From: Ensifer sp. MPMI2T
GTDB taxonomy: Bacteria > Pseudomonadota > Alphaproteobacteria > Rhizobiales > Rhizobiaceae
Length of the DNA stretch: 64,000 nucleotides
Assembly (NCBI RefSeq): GCF_004827385.1
Contig: NZ_SRXN01000006.1
Coordinates: forward strand, 62,001-126,000
Direction of reading: 5' to 3'
In this document: positions 26,884 through 35,155 of the stretch, piece by piece
How the letters are laid out: the number at the start of each line of letters is the position of its first letter
How positions within the stretch are numbered: the stretch's first letter is position 1
Position numbers and translations under genes: made by a program
The notes under the pieces: generated by a model
What the model was told of the DNA's origin: nothing
Databases searched by the model: none
The model's input: only the letters and a program-made list of their open reading frames with translations

Positions 26884-27086
26884 GGATTCCTCCCAATTTT
26901 CGGCTTCAGATCGAGCAACGCCTTGCCGCACTCTGGATCGAAGAGAACAGCGTCGTGATCATGAATAATCAGCTGGGTCGGTCGCCTCTCAAGGCCTAGC
27001 AGCGGGATTGTCAGCATCCAATTACAGAGATGCGGCTGTAGCGGATCGTTGTCGCACCATAGGTAGATCGCTGAGTGCGCACAAGT
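26871..27086 (-). pseudogene. Orphan reading frame without start codon
   Basis: The reverse strand is open from 27086 to a TGA at 26871-26873 (about 71 codons), with protein-like content such as WCDNDPLQPHLCNWMLTIPL followed by LGLERRPTQLIIHDHDAVLF. No ATG, GTG or TTG precedes this text, and the frame is closed by a stop at its upstream edge. It may be the C-terminal remnant of a lost gene. I do not recognise the family. Confidence 0.3.
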
Positions 27087-27096
27087 TCACCGCTTG

Positions 27097-27122
27097 AAAT
27101 TACATTAGCACTAATGTAATTT
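27097..27122. promoter_or_regulatory. MarR operator upstream of MarR-methyltransferase operon
   Basis: AAATTACATTAG-CA-CTAATGTAATTT is a 26-bp dyad with perfect 12-bp arms ending six bases before the MarR ATG. This is the expected geometry for an autoregulating MarR dimer. Confidence 0.85.
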
Positions 27123-27128
27123 GCTGCC

Positions 27129-27623
27129 ATGAGCAACAAACAGATGCCGGGTCTCGGCGAACTGCTCCGCTATGTCGGAGAACTGGTCGATCAGGGTGCG
27201 GAGGAAGAGTACCGCGCCATGAGCCTCCCCTATCGCGCCAGATACACCCCGGTCATGCGCGCGCTCGCCGCCGGCGCGGAAACCGTGACCGAGATCACCG
27301 CCCGCAGCAGCCTGACCCAGGGCGCGATCAGTCAGTCGGTGAGGCTGATGGAGGCCGACGGACTGGTGGCACACCATCGATTGGAGGATGGGCGCAAGAA
27401 CGGTGTTCATCTGACACCTCGCGGTCGGGAACTGCTGAAGAGGCTCGAACCCCACTGGGCGATCACCTTCGCAGCCATAGGCGCGTTGGAAAAGGAGATC
27501 GGCCATCCGCTTCTTGAGGTGCTGGCAAAAACGGCGCGCGCGCTGGAACACCGGGGATTTGCCGCCCGACTGAGGGCCGCCGCCGCACACCACGCAAACG
27601 AGAATCACGTCGATGCAGACTGA
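27129..27623 (+). CDS. MarR-family regulator
   Basis: A 164-residue winged-helix protein has a DNA-recognition region TVTEITARSSLTQGAISQSV (about residues 53-72) followed by the wing RLEDGRKNGVHLTPRG. It probably represses its own operon through the dyad overlapping the start region. It overlaps the next gene (methyltransferase) by 11 bases, so the three genes to 28808 form one operon. The effector is unknown; association with a FlK-like thioesterase and a methyltransferase suggests response to a toxic acid or other xenobiotic, by inference only. Confidence 0.88.
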   Translation: MSNKQMPGLGELLRYVGELVDQGAEEEYRAMSLPYRARYTPVMRALAAGAETVTEITARSSLTQGAISQSVRLMEADGLVAHHRLEDGRKNGVHLTPRGRELLKRLEPHWAITFAAIGALEKEIGHPLLEVLAKTARALEHRGFAARLRAAAAHHANENHVDAD

Positions 27624-28374
27624 CACCATGCTGCGCAAGAACTGGTTCGATGCAGGAGGCAGCGCCTATGCGCAGTTCAGGCCGGAGTACCCGGTCGGGC
27701 TGTCGGCGTTTCTTGCGGGAGTTGCCCCTACCCGTGAGATTGCCGTCGATGTTGGCTGCGGCAACGGGCAATTGACCCGGCAACTGGTTGCCCATTTCGA
27801 TCGCGTGATCGGGGTCGACACTAGCGAAGACCAGATCGCCAATGCGCAGCCCGAGGACAAAGTGCGATATCTTTGCGCGCCGGCCGAGAGACTGCCGCTT
27901 GCGGACAACACGGCCAGCCTCATCACGGCTGCACAGGCGGCCCACTGGTTCGATCTCCCGACCTTTTATGCCGAGGCCCGTCGGATCGCCGTCGAGAATG
28001 CCGTCATTGCGCTGATCAGCTACGGGGTCCTGCGGCTGGAACCGGATGAACTTCAGGAGCGATTCATCGATTTTTACCGCAACGAGATCGGCCCCTATTG
28101 GCCGCCCGAGCGCAAGCTGGTGGACACCGGCTACGCGGATATCGGCTTCCCTTTCGATCAGCGCGCAGCACCAGAGATGGAGATCTACAGGGCTTGGGAG
28201 CTCGGGGATTTCCTCGGTTACCTTTCGACGTGGTCCGCCGTGCGCCGCGTCAACGACGCCGGACGCGAAGACATTCTCACTGCCTTCGTGCGGGATATTT
28301 CCGAACTCTGGGGAGACCCGACGAAGAAGCGGCCCGTGTCCTGGCCCATTAACATTAGATTGGGAACGATATGA
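27613..28374 (+). CDS. Class I SAM-dependent methyltransferase
   Basis: The 253-residue cytosolic enzyme has the SAM-binding motif I AVDVGCGNGQLTRQLV at about residues 44-59, an acidic motif II around VIGVDTSEDQIA and the post-motif QAAHWFDLPTFYAEARRI, as in the trans-aconitate/UbiE-like Methyltransf_11 group. Several relatives methylate small carboxylic acids, but nothing in the sequence fixes the substrate. Its stop codon overlaps the next ATG (ATGA), so translation is coupled to the thioesterase. Confidence 0.85.
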   Translation: MQTDTMLRKNWFDAGGSAYAQFRPEYPVGLSAFLAGVAPTREIAVDVGCGNGQLTRQLVAHFDRVIGVDTSEDQIANAQPEDKVRYLCAPAERLPLADNTASLITAAQAAHWFDLPTFYAEARRIAVENAVIALISYGVLRLEPDELQERFIDFYRNEIGPYWPPERKLVDTGYADIGFPFDQRAAPEMEIYRAWELGDFLGYLSTWSAVRRVNDAGREDILTAFVRDISELWGDPTKKRPVSWPINIRLGTI

Positions 28375-28808
28375 GCAATACCAGGGAACCGCCGATACTC
28401 GCGGCTGGCCTGCGTCATAGCGAACGGCTGGCCGTGACCCCATTTCACACCGTGCCCGAGGTCGATGATGCCTGGCCAGGCTTCAGGGACATGCCGCCGG
28501 TTTTCGCAACAGCAATGATGATCGGCTTCATCGAGCAGACCTGCATCGAAGCGTTGCGTCCCTATCTCACGGACGAACAACGCACCGTCGGCACCCATGT
28601 CGATATCAGCCATGTAGCGCCAACACCCGTTGGCATGTCCGTGACGGCGGATGTCGAACTGATCGCGGTAGAAGAAAGGTCGCTTCTCTTCAAAGTCTCC
28701 TGCTGCGACGAAGCCGGTCTGATCGGCGGAGGAACCCATCGCCGCGCCATCATCGACCTGAACCGGTTTACCCGGCGATTGGCTGACAAGCGCCTCCAAG
28801 CCAGATAG
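28371..28808 (+). CDS. FlK-like thioesterase (hot-dog fold)
   Basis: The 145-residue hot-dog protein aligns along its length with the fluoroacetyl-CoA thioesterase FlK of Streptomyces cattleya. The three catalytic positions are kept: Thr47 in VFATAMM, Glu55 in GFIEQTC and His81 in DISHVAPTPVGM; a GGGTHRRAIIDL strand closes the fold. FlK hydrolyses a toxic acyl-CoA. Here the genuine substrate could be any acyl-CoA; many such proteins are simply called thioesterases. It is the third gene of the MarR operon. Confidence 0.8.
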   Translation: MSNTREPPILAAGLRHSERLAVTPFHTVPEVDDAWPGFRDMPPVFATAMMIGFIEQTCIEALRPYLTDEQRTVGTHVDISHVAPTPVGMSVTADVELIAVEERSLLFKVSCCDEAGLIGGGTHRRAIIDLNRFTRRLADKRLQAR

Positions 28809-28809
28809 T

Positions 28810-28861
28810 TGACATTGTCAGATATTATATGACAATGTCAGCAATATATCTGACAACGTCA
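28810..28861. promoter_or_regulatory. Triple operator upstream of MarR-GNAT gene
   Basis: Three near-identical 11-bp palindromic half-sites lie in a row: TGACATTGTCA (28810-28820), TGACAATGTCA (28830-28840) and TGACAACGTCA (28851-28861). The first two are exact inverted copies with a nine-base AT spacer. They lie just before the regulator's ATG at 28878 and very likely bind it or the promoter-bound polymerase. Confidence 0.85.
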
Positions 28862-28877
28862 ACTAAGTGGATATTCC

Positions 28878-29813
28878 ATGCTGCAGGTTGATCAGGAAGA
28901 TCATGTCGCCGCCGTGCGCCGCTTCAGCCGTTTCTACACGCGTCGCATCGGTCTGCTGCACGAGGGCCTGCTTGGCGGCCCGCTGTCTCTCGCCGAAGGC
29001 CGCCTCGTTTACGAACTCGCGCAGCGCAAGACATCCACAGCCAAGGAGCTTGGGGCCGAGCTCGAACTCGATTCCGGATATCTCAGCCGGCTCTTGCGGG
29101 GCTTGGAAGAGCGCGGTCTCGTCTCGAAAAGCCCGTCGCAGGAGGACGGCCGGCAGGTTCTGATCTCGCTGACCCCGGCGGGCCGCGAGAGCTTCGCTAC
29201 CATCGACGCGCGTTCGCGCGACGAAGTGAGCGCCATGCTCGATCGCCTCTCACTGCCTGAGCGGCGGAAGCTCGCGACGGCACTTGCCGAGGCCGAGCGC
29301 CTGCTCGGGGGCCCGCCCCCGGAATCCGCTCGCGTCCCCTATATCCTCCGCACCCATCAGCCCGGAGACATGGGGTGGATCGTCCATCGCCATGGCGTGC
29401 TCTATTCCGAGGAATACGGATGGGATGAGCGGTTTGAGGCTCTCGTCGCAGAGATCACGGCCGATTTCATTCAAAACTTCAAGCCGAACCGCGAGCGCTG
29501 TTGGGTGGCGGAGCGCGAAGGCGAGATCGTCGGTTCTGTCTTCCTGGTTGAGGAATCGGCGACCGTCGGCAAGCTCCGCCTCCTCTACACCGAACCGAGC
29601 GCACGAGGTCTCGGGATCGGCCGTCGGCTGGTCGAGGAATGCATCCGCTTTGCGCGACAGGCGGGCTATTCGAAGGTCACCCTCTGGACCAATGACATCC
29701 TGACCGCCGCAAGGCATATCTACCAAACGACAGGTTTTCATCTCGTGCACGAGGAGAAGCACCATAGTTTCGGGCACGATCTGGTCGGGCAGAATTGGGA
29801 ACTGGTGCTGTGA
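28878..29813 (+). CDS. MarR-GNAT fusion regulator/acetyltransferase
   Basis: The 311-residue protein joins an N-terminal MarR winged helix (residues about 1-140, with TAKELGAELELDSGYLSRLL and a QEDGRQV wing) to a C-terminal GNAT N-acetyltransferase (about 155-311) containing the acetyl-CoA loop ARGLGIGRRL. Such fusions are widespread in rhizobia and related bacteria; the regulator and enzymatic activities have not been linked to one ligand. Upstream operator repeats suggest autoregulation. The gene is separated from the thioesterase by about 70 bases and is best read as its own transcription unit. Confidence 0.9.
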   Translation: MLQVDQEDHVAAVRRFSRFYTRRIGLLHEGLLGGPLSLAEGRLVYELAQRKTSTAKELGAELELDSGYLSRLLRGLEERGLVSKSPSQEDGRQVLISLTPAGRESFATIDARSRDEVSAMLDRLSLPERRKLATALAEAERLLGGPPPESARVPYILRTHQPGDMGWIVHRHGVLYSEEYGWDERFEALVAEITADFIQNFKPNRERCWVAEREGEIVGSVFLVEESATVGKLRLLYTEPSARGLGIGRRLVEECIRFARQAGYSKVTLWTNDILTAARHIYQTTGFHLVHEEKHHSFGHDLVGQNWELVL

Positions 29814-29836
29814 CGGCTACACGGTGCCGGGGCGGT

Positions 29837-30158
29837 TCACCGCTTCTGGTATGAGTGAAAAATGTAATCTTTTGCCTCCACGGCCGTGTGGCACGCGTGC
29901 CCGCAATCGGAGCCTGTCCCATCGGGCGTGAACGCATTGGATGCAGCGTCATAGTTGAAGTTGGCATATCCCCCATCCGCCGCTGTCCGGAAATCTCTTG
30001 CTGTCCTTCGCAATGAAAACGACATCCCTCAGGGCGTCCGGCACATTCACGGAGCCCATCCGGCACTTGCACAGTGTACTTGTCTTGTGCGGCTACGGTC
30101 ATGCCGCCTAAAGCGGCGAGCCCCCCGCAACGATCATCAAGGATCGAACTTTCGTCAT
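29837..30158 (-). pseudogene. Cytochrome P460-family pseudogene
   Basis: Three reverse-strand frames carry consecutive pieces of a P460-like protein: a signal-peptide start at 30158 (MTKVRSLMIVAGG, then frame change in a G run), AAQDKYTVQVPDGL in a second frame, then a stretch in another frame ending RFPDSGGWG, then YANFNYDAASNAFTPDGTG and the haem-attachment end CGHACHTAVEAKDYIFHSY before the stop at 29837. The central part expected for the family is missing. So the gene is broken by at least two frameshifts and an internal deletion. Functional P460 proteins are periplasmic c-type-like haem enzymes. Confidence 0.75.
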
Positions 30159-30344
30159 GATGATCCCCCCATGCGGTTTGCAAGTCGACTTCGGTAACAT
30201 TCGTTCATACGGCGCCAATGCGGCGAGCGCGACTAAACGACAAACGCGGCGCAGCCCCTGCGCCGCGTCATACACGCGGGTCAGCCCTCCGAAACCGCCA
30301 GCTTGGCGTCCGGTTGCGAGGGGCTAGACCGGAGAGCGTGACCC

Positions 30345-30815
30345 TTATGACGGGTGGCTGAAGCGGGCGACTTGCGCATCCTTCATCAGGTTGCGGAAGT
30401 TTGGTCCGCTGACATGCACCAGTGTCTTGTGGTCGCCGCCTTCGAAATAGACGTCGGGGACGTTGCCGAGACTTTCGTCAAGGACCACCGGCACATTATA
30501 GGCCGATCCGATGGGCGGCACCGCACCGGTGTCGCAATCGGCGAAAAGTGTGCTGACCTCCTCCTCAGAGGCGAGGCCGAGGCGCCTGTTCATCACGTCC
30601 TGCAACGTGGAGAGCTCGATCCGATGCGTGCTCGGAACGACGGCGAGAAAGTATCCCATTTCGTGATGCACGACCACGGATTTGGCCAGCCTGCTGCCCG
30701 GTACATGCGCCGCCTGCGCCGACTGACTGGTGGTTGCCGTGCGGTGATGAGCGACGGTGTCATAGGCCACACCCTCGCCTTCGATGTAGTCCTGAAGTTT
30801 CCTTGCGATCGTCAT
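30345..30815 (-). CDS. YbaK/EbsC-family aminoacyl-tRNA deacylase
   Basis: The 156-residue protein belongs to the YbaK/ProX family, which hydrolyses mis-charged aminoacyl-tRNAs such as Cys- or Ala-tRNA(Pro). The conserved Lys is in SRLAKSVVVHHE, and the GGGD-like loop corresponds to FEGGDHKTLVHV near the C-terminus. The ATG at 30815 (MTIARKLQDY) has GAGGGTGCC upstream; an in-frame ATG 15 codons earlier adds an unlikely leader. It stands alone, downstream of the P460 remnant on the same strand. Confidence 0.8.
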   Translation of the reverse strand: MTIARKLQDYIEGEGVAYDTVAHHRTATTSQSAQAAHVPGSRLAKSVVVHHEMGYFLAVVPSTHRIELSTLQDVMNRRLGLASEEEVSTLFADCDTGAVPPIGSAYNVPVVLDESLGNVPDVYFEGGDHKTLVHVSGPNFRNLMKDAQVARFSHPS

Positions 30816-31013
30816 CGTAGGCACCCTCAATGTTGCGTAGTGACGTATCAGGAGAGACATTTTCCTCTCATCACCTGCGAAGTCAACGGCGAATGGCCGT
30901 TGCGCCGCGGGCCGGACTTCAATTCTAGAGACAACCACTGCGGTCGCAAAAAGGCCGGTGGCCGCCTTGTGCAGCCACCGTCCTTCTGTAATTTCGGCAA
31001 TTTCGGCCGGTCG

Positions 31014-31856
31014 TCAGGCAGGCACGCTTTCCTTCGGAAAGTCCGTGGACACCGCGAGTTCCCGCCAGGCGGCGAGTTCGCCGGCGACATGGGCGTTCTT
31101 GGCTTCGATGGCGGCGACCGTGTCGCTGCCGAAGGGCATGCGCAGCGGCGGGTTGTCGGCATGGGCAAGTTGCACCATGGCTTTTGCAAGCCGCGCCGGG
31201 TCGCCCGGCTGGGCATGGTTTGCCGTCTTGGCGAATTCACGCATGGCGCCAACGGTCTCGCTATAATCGGCGATCGACAGCGGGCTCACCGCCAGCGACT
31301 GCTCGTCCAGGAAGTCCGTGCGGAAGAAGCCCGGCTCGACCACCGTCGCCTTGATGCCGAGCGGCGCCAATTCCTGCGCAAGCGCCTCGGTCAAGCCTTC
31401 GATCGCGAATTTGGTCGAGCCGTAGACGCCCCAGCCGGTAAAGGCCGTATAGCCGCCGATCGAGGAGATGTTGATGATGTGGCCCGAGCGCTGGCTCCGC
31501 ATCTGCGGCAGGACGGCACGGGTGACGGCGAGAAGGCCGAAGACATTGGTGCGATAGATCTTCTCGATTTCTTCCGCCGCTGCTTCCTCGACGGCTCCGA
31601 GCAGGCCATAGCCGGCATTGTTGAGCAGAATGTCGATCCGGCCGAAGCGCTCCACCGCTGCCGCGGCCGCCGCCCGGGCCTGCTCCTCATTGGTAACGTC
31701 GAGGGCCAACTTCAGAAGATTCTTGTGATGGGCGAGAGCATCGAGGGATTCGACGCGGCGCGCCGTGGCGACGACCGCATCTCCGGCATTGAGTGCCTCC
31801 TTGGTGATCAGCGCGCCAAAGCCGCGGGAGGCACCTGTGATGAACCAGATACGCAT
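31014..31856 (-). CDS. SDR-family oxidoreductase (first of two)
   Basis: The 280-residue classical short-chain dehydrogenase begins MRIWFITGASRGFGALI with the TGxxxGxG cofactor loop, has NNAGYG near residue 79, catalytic Ser in NISSIGG, and the Tyr-x3-Lys in YGSTKFA near residue 150. It is 45 bases downstream of a paralogous SDR gene of the same length and direction. These ketone/aldehyde reductases use NAD(P)H; substrate unknown. A LysR regulator divergent from the pair probably controls both. Confidence 0.88.
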   Translation of the reverse strand: MRIWFITGASRGFGALITKEALNAGDAVVATARRVESLDALAHHKNLLKLALDVTNEEQARAAAAAAVERFGRIDILLNNAGYGLLGAVEEAAAEEIEKIYRTNVFGLLAVTRAVLPQMRSQRSGHIINISSIGGYTAFTGWGVYGSTKFAIEGLTEALAQELAPLGIKATVVEPGFFRTDFLDEQSLAVSPLSIADYSETVGAMREFAKTANHAQPGDPARLAKAMVQLAHADNPPLRMPFGSDTVAAIEAKNAHVAGELAAWRELAVSTDFPKESVPA

Positions 31857-31905
31857 GGAAATATCCTTTCCTTGAGTTGAGTTGGACGTTTTCTTCGAGT
31901 TTCAA

Positions 31906-32751
31906 TCAGTTCGATTCAGTGGCCGGGAAGTCGGCCCCTTCGGTCACTTCGGCCCAGGCGTCGAAGTCCTTGCGCAAGGCATCGAGCTTTGCCCGAGCGC
32001 CGGCCAGAGCCTCGCGGCCGAGCAGCAGCCGCAGCGGCGGTTCGGCGGCATTGACCGCCATTACGATCGCGCGCGCGGCCCGTTCCGGATCGCCGGGCTG
32101 CTTGCCGCTATAACCCCTGATCCGGCGCCAGACGGCACCTGCCGTGTCCTCGTAGTCGTTGATCGAGACGGTCGCCTCGCCGGCGGAGCGTCCCGCCCAA
32201 TCGGTGCGGAAGGGGCCGGGCTCGACAATGAGCACCTTGATGCCGAGAGGCTCGGTCTCTTTCGACAACCCCTCAGACAAGGCTTCGACAGCGAATTTCG
32301 AGGCCGCGTAGAAGCTCAGCGACGGTACCGACCGCAGCCCGCCGATCGAAGAAATGTTGACGATCGTGCCCGAGCGGCGCCGGCGCATGCCGGGCAGGAC
32401 CGCGCGCGTCATGTTGGCGAGGCCCCAGACATTGACCTCGAACATGGCGCGGACCGCATCCATGTCGCTCTCCTCGAAGGCGCCGAAGTAACCGACACCG
32501 GCATTGTTGACGAGAACGTCGATGTGGCCGAAGCGCTCTCCGGCGGCGCGTGTCGCCTCGGCAATGTCGTCTGTCTTCGTCACGTCGAGTGCGAGAGCGA
32601 GCGTGCGGTCCGGCGCCAAGGCCGATAGATCGGCAACCTGCGCCGCATCACGAGCCGTGACGACGACATTGTAGCCGAGCGCGATGACGTGCTGTGCAAG
32701 CGCGCGGCCGAAGCCGGTCGAGCAGCCTGTGATGAACCATGTCTGTGCCAT
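31906..32751 (-). CDS. SDR-family oxidoreductase (second of two)
   Basis: The 281-residue SDR begins MAQTWFITGCSTGFGRAL, keeps NNAGVG near residue 83, Ser in NISSIGG and the Tyr-x3-Lys in YAASKFA. It is similar in length and layout to the SDR at 31014 (shared WFITG, NISSIGG, EPGPFRTD-type stretch) and likely arose by duplication. It is transcribed first of the pair and is divergent from the LysR gene at 32895. Substrate unknown. Confidence 0.88.
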   Translation of the reverse strand: MAQTWFITGCSTGFGRALAQHVIALGYNVVVTARDAAQVADLSALAPDRTLALALDVTKTDDIAEATRAAGERFGHIDVLVNNAGVGYFGAFEESDMDAVRAMFEVNVWGLANMTRAVLPGMRRRRSGTIVNISSIGGLRSVPSLSFYAASKFAVEALSEGLSKETEPLGIKVLIVEPGPFRTDWAGRSAGEATVSINDYEDTAGAVWRRIRGYSGKQPGDPERAARAIVMAVNAAEPPLRLLLGREALAGARAKLDALRKDFDAWAEVTEGADFPATESN

Positions 32752-32853
32752 TGCGAACTCCTTCCTTGATCGGATGAGGATGAGATCCTTAAGGCCGGGG
32801 CTGACTTGCCCGTGGCGACAAGGGGAGAATGGCGCAAGTCGATTTGCGTGATT

Positions 32854-32867
32854 AGAATGGAAATTCT
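32854..32867. promoter_or_regulatory. Candidate LysR binding dyad
   Basis: AGAAT-GGAA-ATTCT forms a 14-bp inverted repeat in the 143-base divergent region between the SDR pair and the LysR gene, with T-N11-A spacing as LysR proteins prefer. The assignment is positional. Confidence 0.45.
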
Positions 32868-32894
32868 CTCAATAATGCTGAGCGAGATTCATCT

Positions 32895-33779
32895 ATGCGT
32901 GCAACCGACCTGTCAGAACTCGCGGCCTTCGACGCCGTCGCCCGACACCGAAGCTTCCGGAAAGCGGCCGAGGAACGTGGGGTTACGGCTTCGGCGATCA
33001 GCCACGCCGTCAGCAATCTGGAGGAACGGATCGGGCTTCGGCTGCTCAATCGCACGACCCGCAGCGTCTCGCTGACCGATGCCGGCACGATGCTTCAAGC
33101 GCATCTCACCCCAGCCTTCGCTGAGATCGGATCGGCGCTCGACGCGCTCAACAGGTTTCGCGATACGCCGTTCGGCAAGGTGCGCATCAATGTCCCGAAT
33201 TCGATCGCCCCTTTCATCCTGGGACGTGTGATGGGGCCGCTCATCCGCGACAACCCCAATCTGGAACTCGAGATCTCGGCGACCGACCGGCTGGTGGATA
33301 TCGTCGAGGAAGGTTTCGACGCCGGCATTCGCCTCGGCGAGAGCCTTCGGGAAGGCATGGTGGCGGTGAAGGTCAAGCCCCGCCTGCGCTTCGCGGTCGT
33401 GGGCGCACCGGACTACTTCCGCGAACGGAGCATTCCGCAGACGCCGCACGAACTGAAGGACCATGTCTGCGTCCAGAACATGTATCCGAGTGGGGTGCGC
33501 TACCCCTGGGAATTCGAGCACAACGGCGAGGCTGTCGCCTTCCACCCGAGCGGACCGATCGCACTCGACGACCAGGAACTCATGGTCCAGGTGGCGCTCT
33601 CCGGCGTAGCGCTCGCCTATGTCTGGGAAAACCGCGCGCAACGCGAGATCCTCGACGGCAGGCTGATCCGCTGCCTCGATGAATGGTGCCCGCCGGAGGA
33701 CTGGTTTTATCTCTATTATCCGAGCCGCCGGAACATTTCAGCGGGGCTGCGGGCGGTGATCGAAGCGATGCGGGTGTGA
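32895..33779 (+). CDS. LysR-family regulator
   Basis: The 294-residue protein has a LysR winged helix at residues 1-60 ([20 protein letters not shown], then [17 protein letters not shown]) and a type 2 periplasmic-binding effector domain after residue 85. It belongs to the group often placed next to short-chain dehydrogenase genes, and here it diverges from two of them. It likely activates them in response to an aromatic or other small metabolite; the ligand is not visible. Confidence 0.88.
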   Translation: MRATDLSELAAFDAVARHRSFRKAAEERGVTASAISHAVSNLEERIGLRLLNRTTRSVSLTDAGTMLQAHLTPAFAEIGSALDALNRFRDTPFGKVRINVPNSIAPFILGRVMGPLIRDNPNLELEISATDRLVDIVEEGFDAGIRLGESLREGMVAVKVKPRLRFAVVGAPDYFRERSIPQTPHELKDHVCVQNMYPSGVRYPWEFEHNGEAVAFHPSGPIALDDQELMVQVALSGVALAYVWENRAQREILDGRLIRCLDEWCPPEDWFYLYYPSRRNISAGLRAVIEAMRV

Positions 33780-33789
33780 CCGTCGGGAG

Positions 33790-34734
33790 TCAAACCGGCA
33801 GATGCGCCGCCTCGTAATTCCGAAGGTATTTCATCCCTGTATCGCACATCACCGTGATGATGGTCGCGTCTGATCCGAGCCGTTCGGCCAGTCGCAGTGC
33901 TGCGATAACGTTGGCGCCGGTCGAAGTGCCGGCAAACAACCCCTCCTCGCGGGCGAGTCGCATCGCCATCGCGATTGCGTCGCCTGTCGAGACTCGCTCG
34001 ATCTCGTCAGCAAGGTCGTGGCGCCAGAGCGGCACGACGAACCCGGCGCCCACGCCATCGATCTTGTGTGCACCGGGCTCGTCGCCCGACAGAACCGCGG
34101 ATTCCGATGGTTCCACGGCGATGATCCGAACCTGCTCGTTGTGATGGCGCAAGCCTTCGCCGATGCCACGGAGGGATGCAGCCGTTCCCACGCTCTGGAC
34201 AAAACCGTTGATGCGCCCCGCAGTACCGGCCCAGATTTCCTCCGCCATCGCGTGATAGGCGACGATCTGGTCCTCGTTCTTCATCTGGTCGGTCCAAAAG
34301 GCCCCGATCTCGAGCGCAATGATGCGCGCCGTCTCGATCATGTCTCGCGTCAGCTTTCCCGTCATCCTGCCGCCATCACTCGGCACGATTTCAAGCTTGG
34401 CGCCGAGGATTTTCATGTGGTCAAGCTTTTCCGGGGCGAAGGCATCGGAAGTCACGATATGGAGCGGATGGCCTTTCACGGCGCAGACCAGCGCCAGCGA
34501 CACACCCGTGCTGCCACCGGTATATTCGACGACCGCCCCGCCCGGCTTCAGGCGCCCGTCCGCCTCCGCCGCCTCAATCATGGCGAGCGCCATGCGGTCC
34601 TTCATGCTGCCGGTGGGATTCTCGCTTTCGAGCTTCAGCAAGATGCGCGCGCCGTTTTCAGGAACGATATTCCGGAGCGCGAGCAGCGACGTGTTGCCAA
34701 TGCAGTGCAAGATGTTCCGCCGAAACTCGCTCAT
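33790..34734 (-). CDS. PLP-dependent cysteine synthase-like enzyme
   Basis: The 314-residue fold-type II PLP enzyme has the Schiff-base Lys in NPTGSMKDRMAL near residue 41, the phosphate-binding EYTGGSTGVSLA loop and the GTSTGAN loop near the C-terminus. This is the cysteine synthase/cystathionine beta-synthase family. The group it resembles lacks clear CysK signatures, so a threonine- or serine-derived amino acid lyase is also possible. The ATG at 34734 is overlapped by the TGA of the DUF488 gene (ATGA), so the two are translationally coupled. It ends ten bases from the convergent LysR gene. Confidence 0.82.
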   Translation of the reverse strand: MSEFRRNILHCIGNTSLLALRNIVPENGARILLKLESENPTGSMKDRMALAMIEAAEADGRLKPGGAVVEYTGGSTGVSLALVCAVKGHPLHIVTSDAFAPEKLDHMKILGAKLEIVPSDGGRMTGKLTRDMIETARIIALEIGAFWTDQMKNEDQIVAYHAMAEEIWAGTAGRINGFVQSVGTAASLRGIGEGLRHHNEQVRIIAVEPSESAVLSGDEPGAHKIDGVGAGFVVPLWRHDLADEIERVSTGDAIAMAMRLAREEGLFAGTSTGANVIAALRLAERLGSDATIITVMCDTGMKYLRNYEAAHLPV

Positions 34735-35108
34735 GGCGACTGGTTCCCTCCCCGCCCCCCTTCGAGCCATGCCTTCAGCGCCACCGCATTATTCCTCTCC
34801 ACATTCCGCGCTGCATAAAGCAACGTTACAGGCCCCTTTGCGAGATGCTCGTGAAGCTCCTGAACCGCCGCCTGGGCCGCCGCTTCCTCCAGTTCCGCCG
34901 CATAGGTTGTGCAGAAATCCTCCCAGGCATCCGGCTTGCCATGGAAGCGTTTGCGCAAGGCATCGCTTGGCGCGATGTCCTTCAGCCAGAGATCGACCCC
35001 GGCCTTGTCCTTGGCAATGCCGCGTGGCCAAAGCCGGTCGACGAGGATGCGCGTGCCGTCGCTCGCCTCCGGCGCCTCGTAGACACGCTTCAATTTCAGC
35101 GAGGTCAT
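34731..35108 (-). CDS. DUF488-family protein
   Basis: A 125-residue basic protein has the DUF488 core: LKRVYEAPEASDGTRILVDR, then LWPRG, and ends with a Pro/Gly-rich tail. DUF488 proteins are small and of unknown biochemical role; some occur next to regulators of stress responses. It is divergent from a MarR gene, with only 47 bases between the two start codons, and overlaps the following cysteine-synthase-like gene by ATGA. Confidence 0.85.
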   Translation of the reverse strand: MTSLKLKRVYEAPEASDGTRILVDRLWPRGIAKDKAGVDLWLKDIAPSDALRKRFHGKPDAWEDFCTTYAAELEEAAAQAAVQELHEHLAKGPVTLLYAARNVERNNAVALKAWLEGGRGGNQSP

Positions 35109-35129
35109 CAGAAAAGCTTTCCATGTATC

Positions 35130-35142
35130 TACATACTATGTA
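35130..35142. promoter_or_regulatory. MarR operator between DUF488 and MarR genes
   Basis: TACATA-C-TATGTA is a 13-bp perfect palindrome inside an AT-rich 47-base divergent region, overlapping the likely promoters of both genes. A MarR dimer bound here could repress both. Confidence 0.65.
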
Positions 35143-35155
35143 TATGCATACAATC

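Noticed and set aside
28810-28861. CRISPR-like repeats
   Set aside because: The repeats are 11 bp, inverted and AT-spaced, in a promoter; they are operator sites, not a CRISPR array.
30354-31880. 508-codon plus frame across YbaK and the first SDR
   Set aside because: It is antisense to two genes with intact catalytic motifs.
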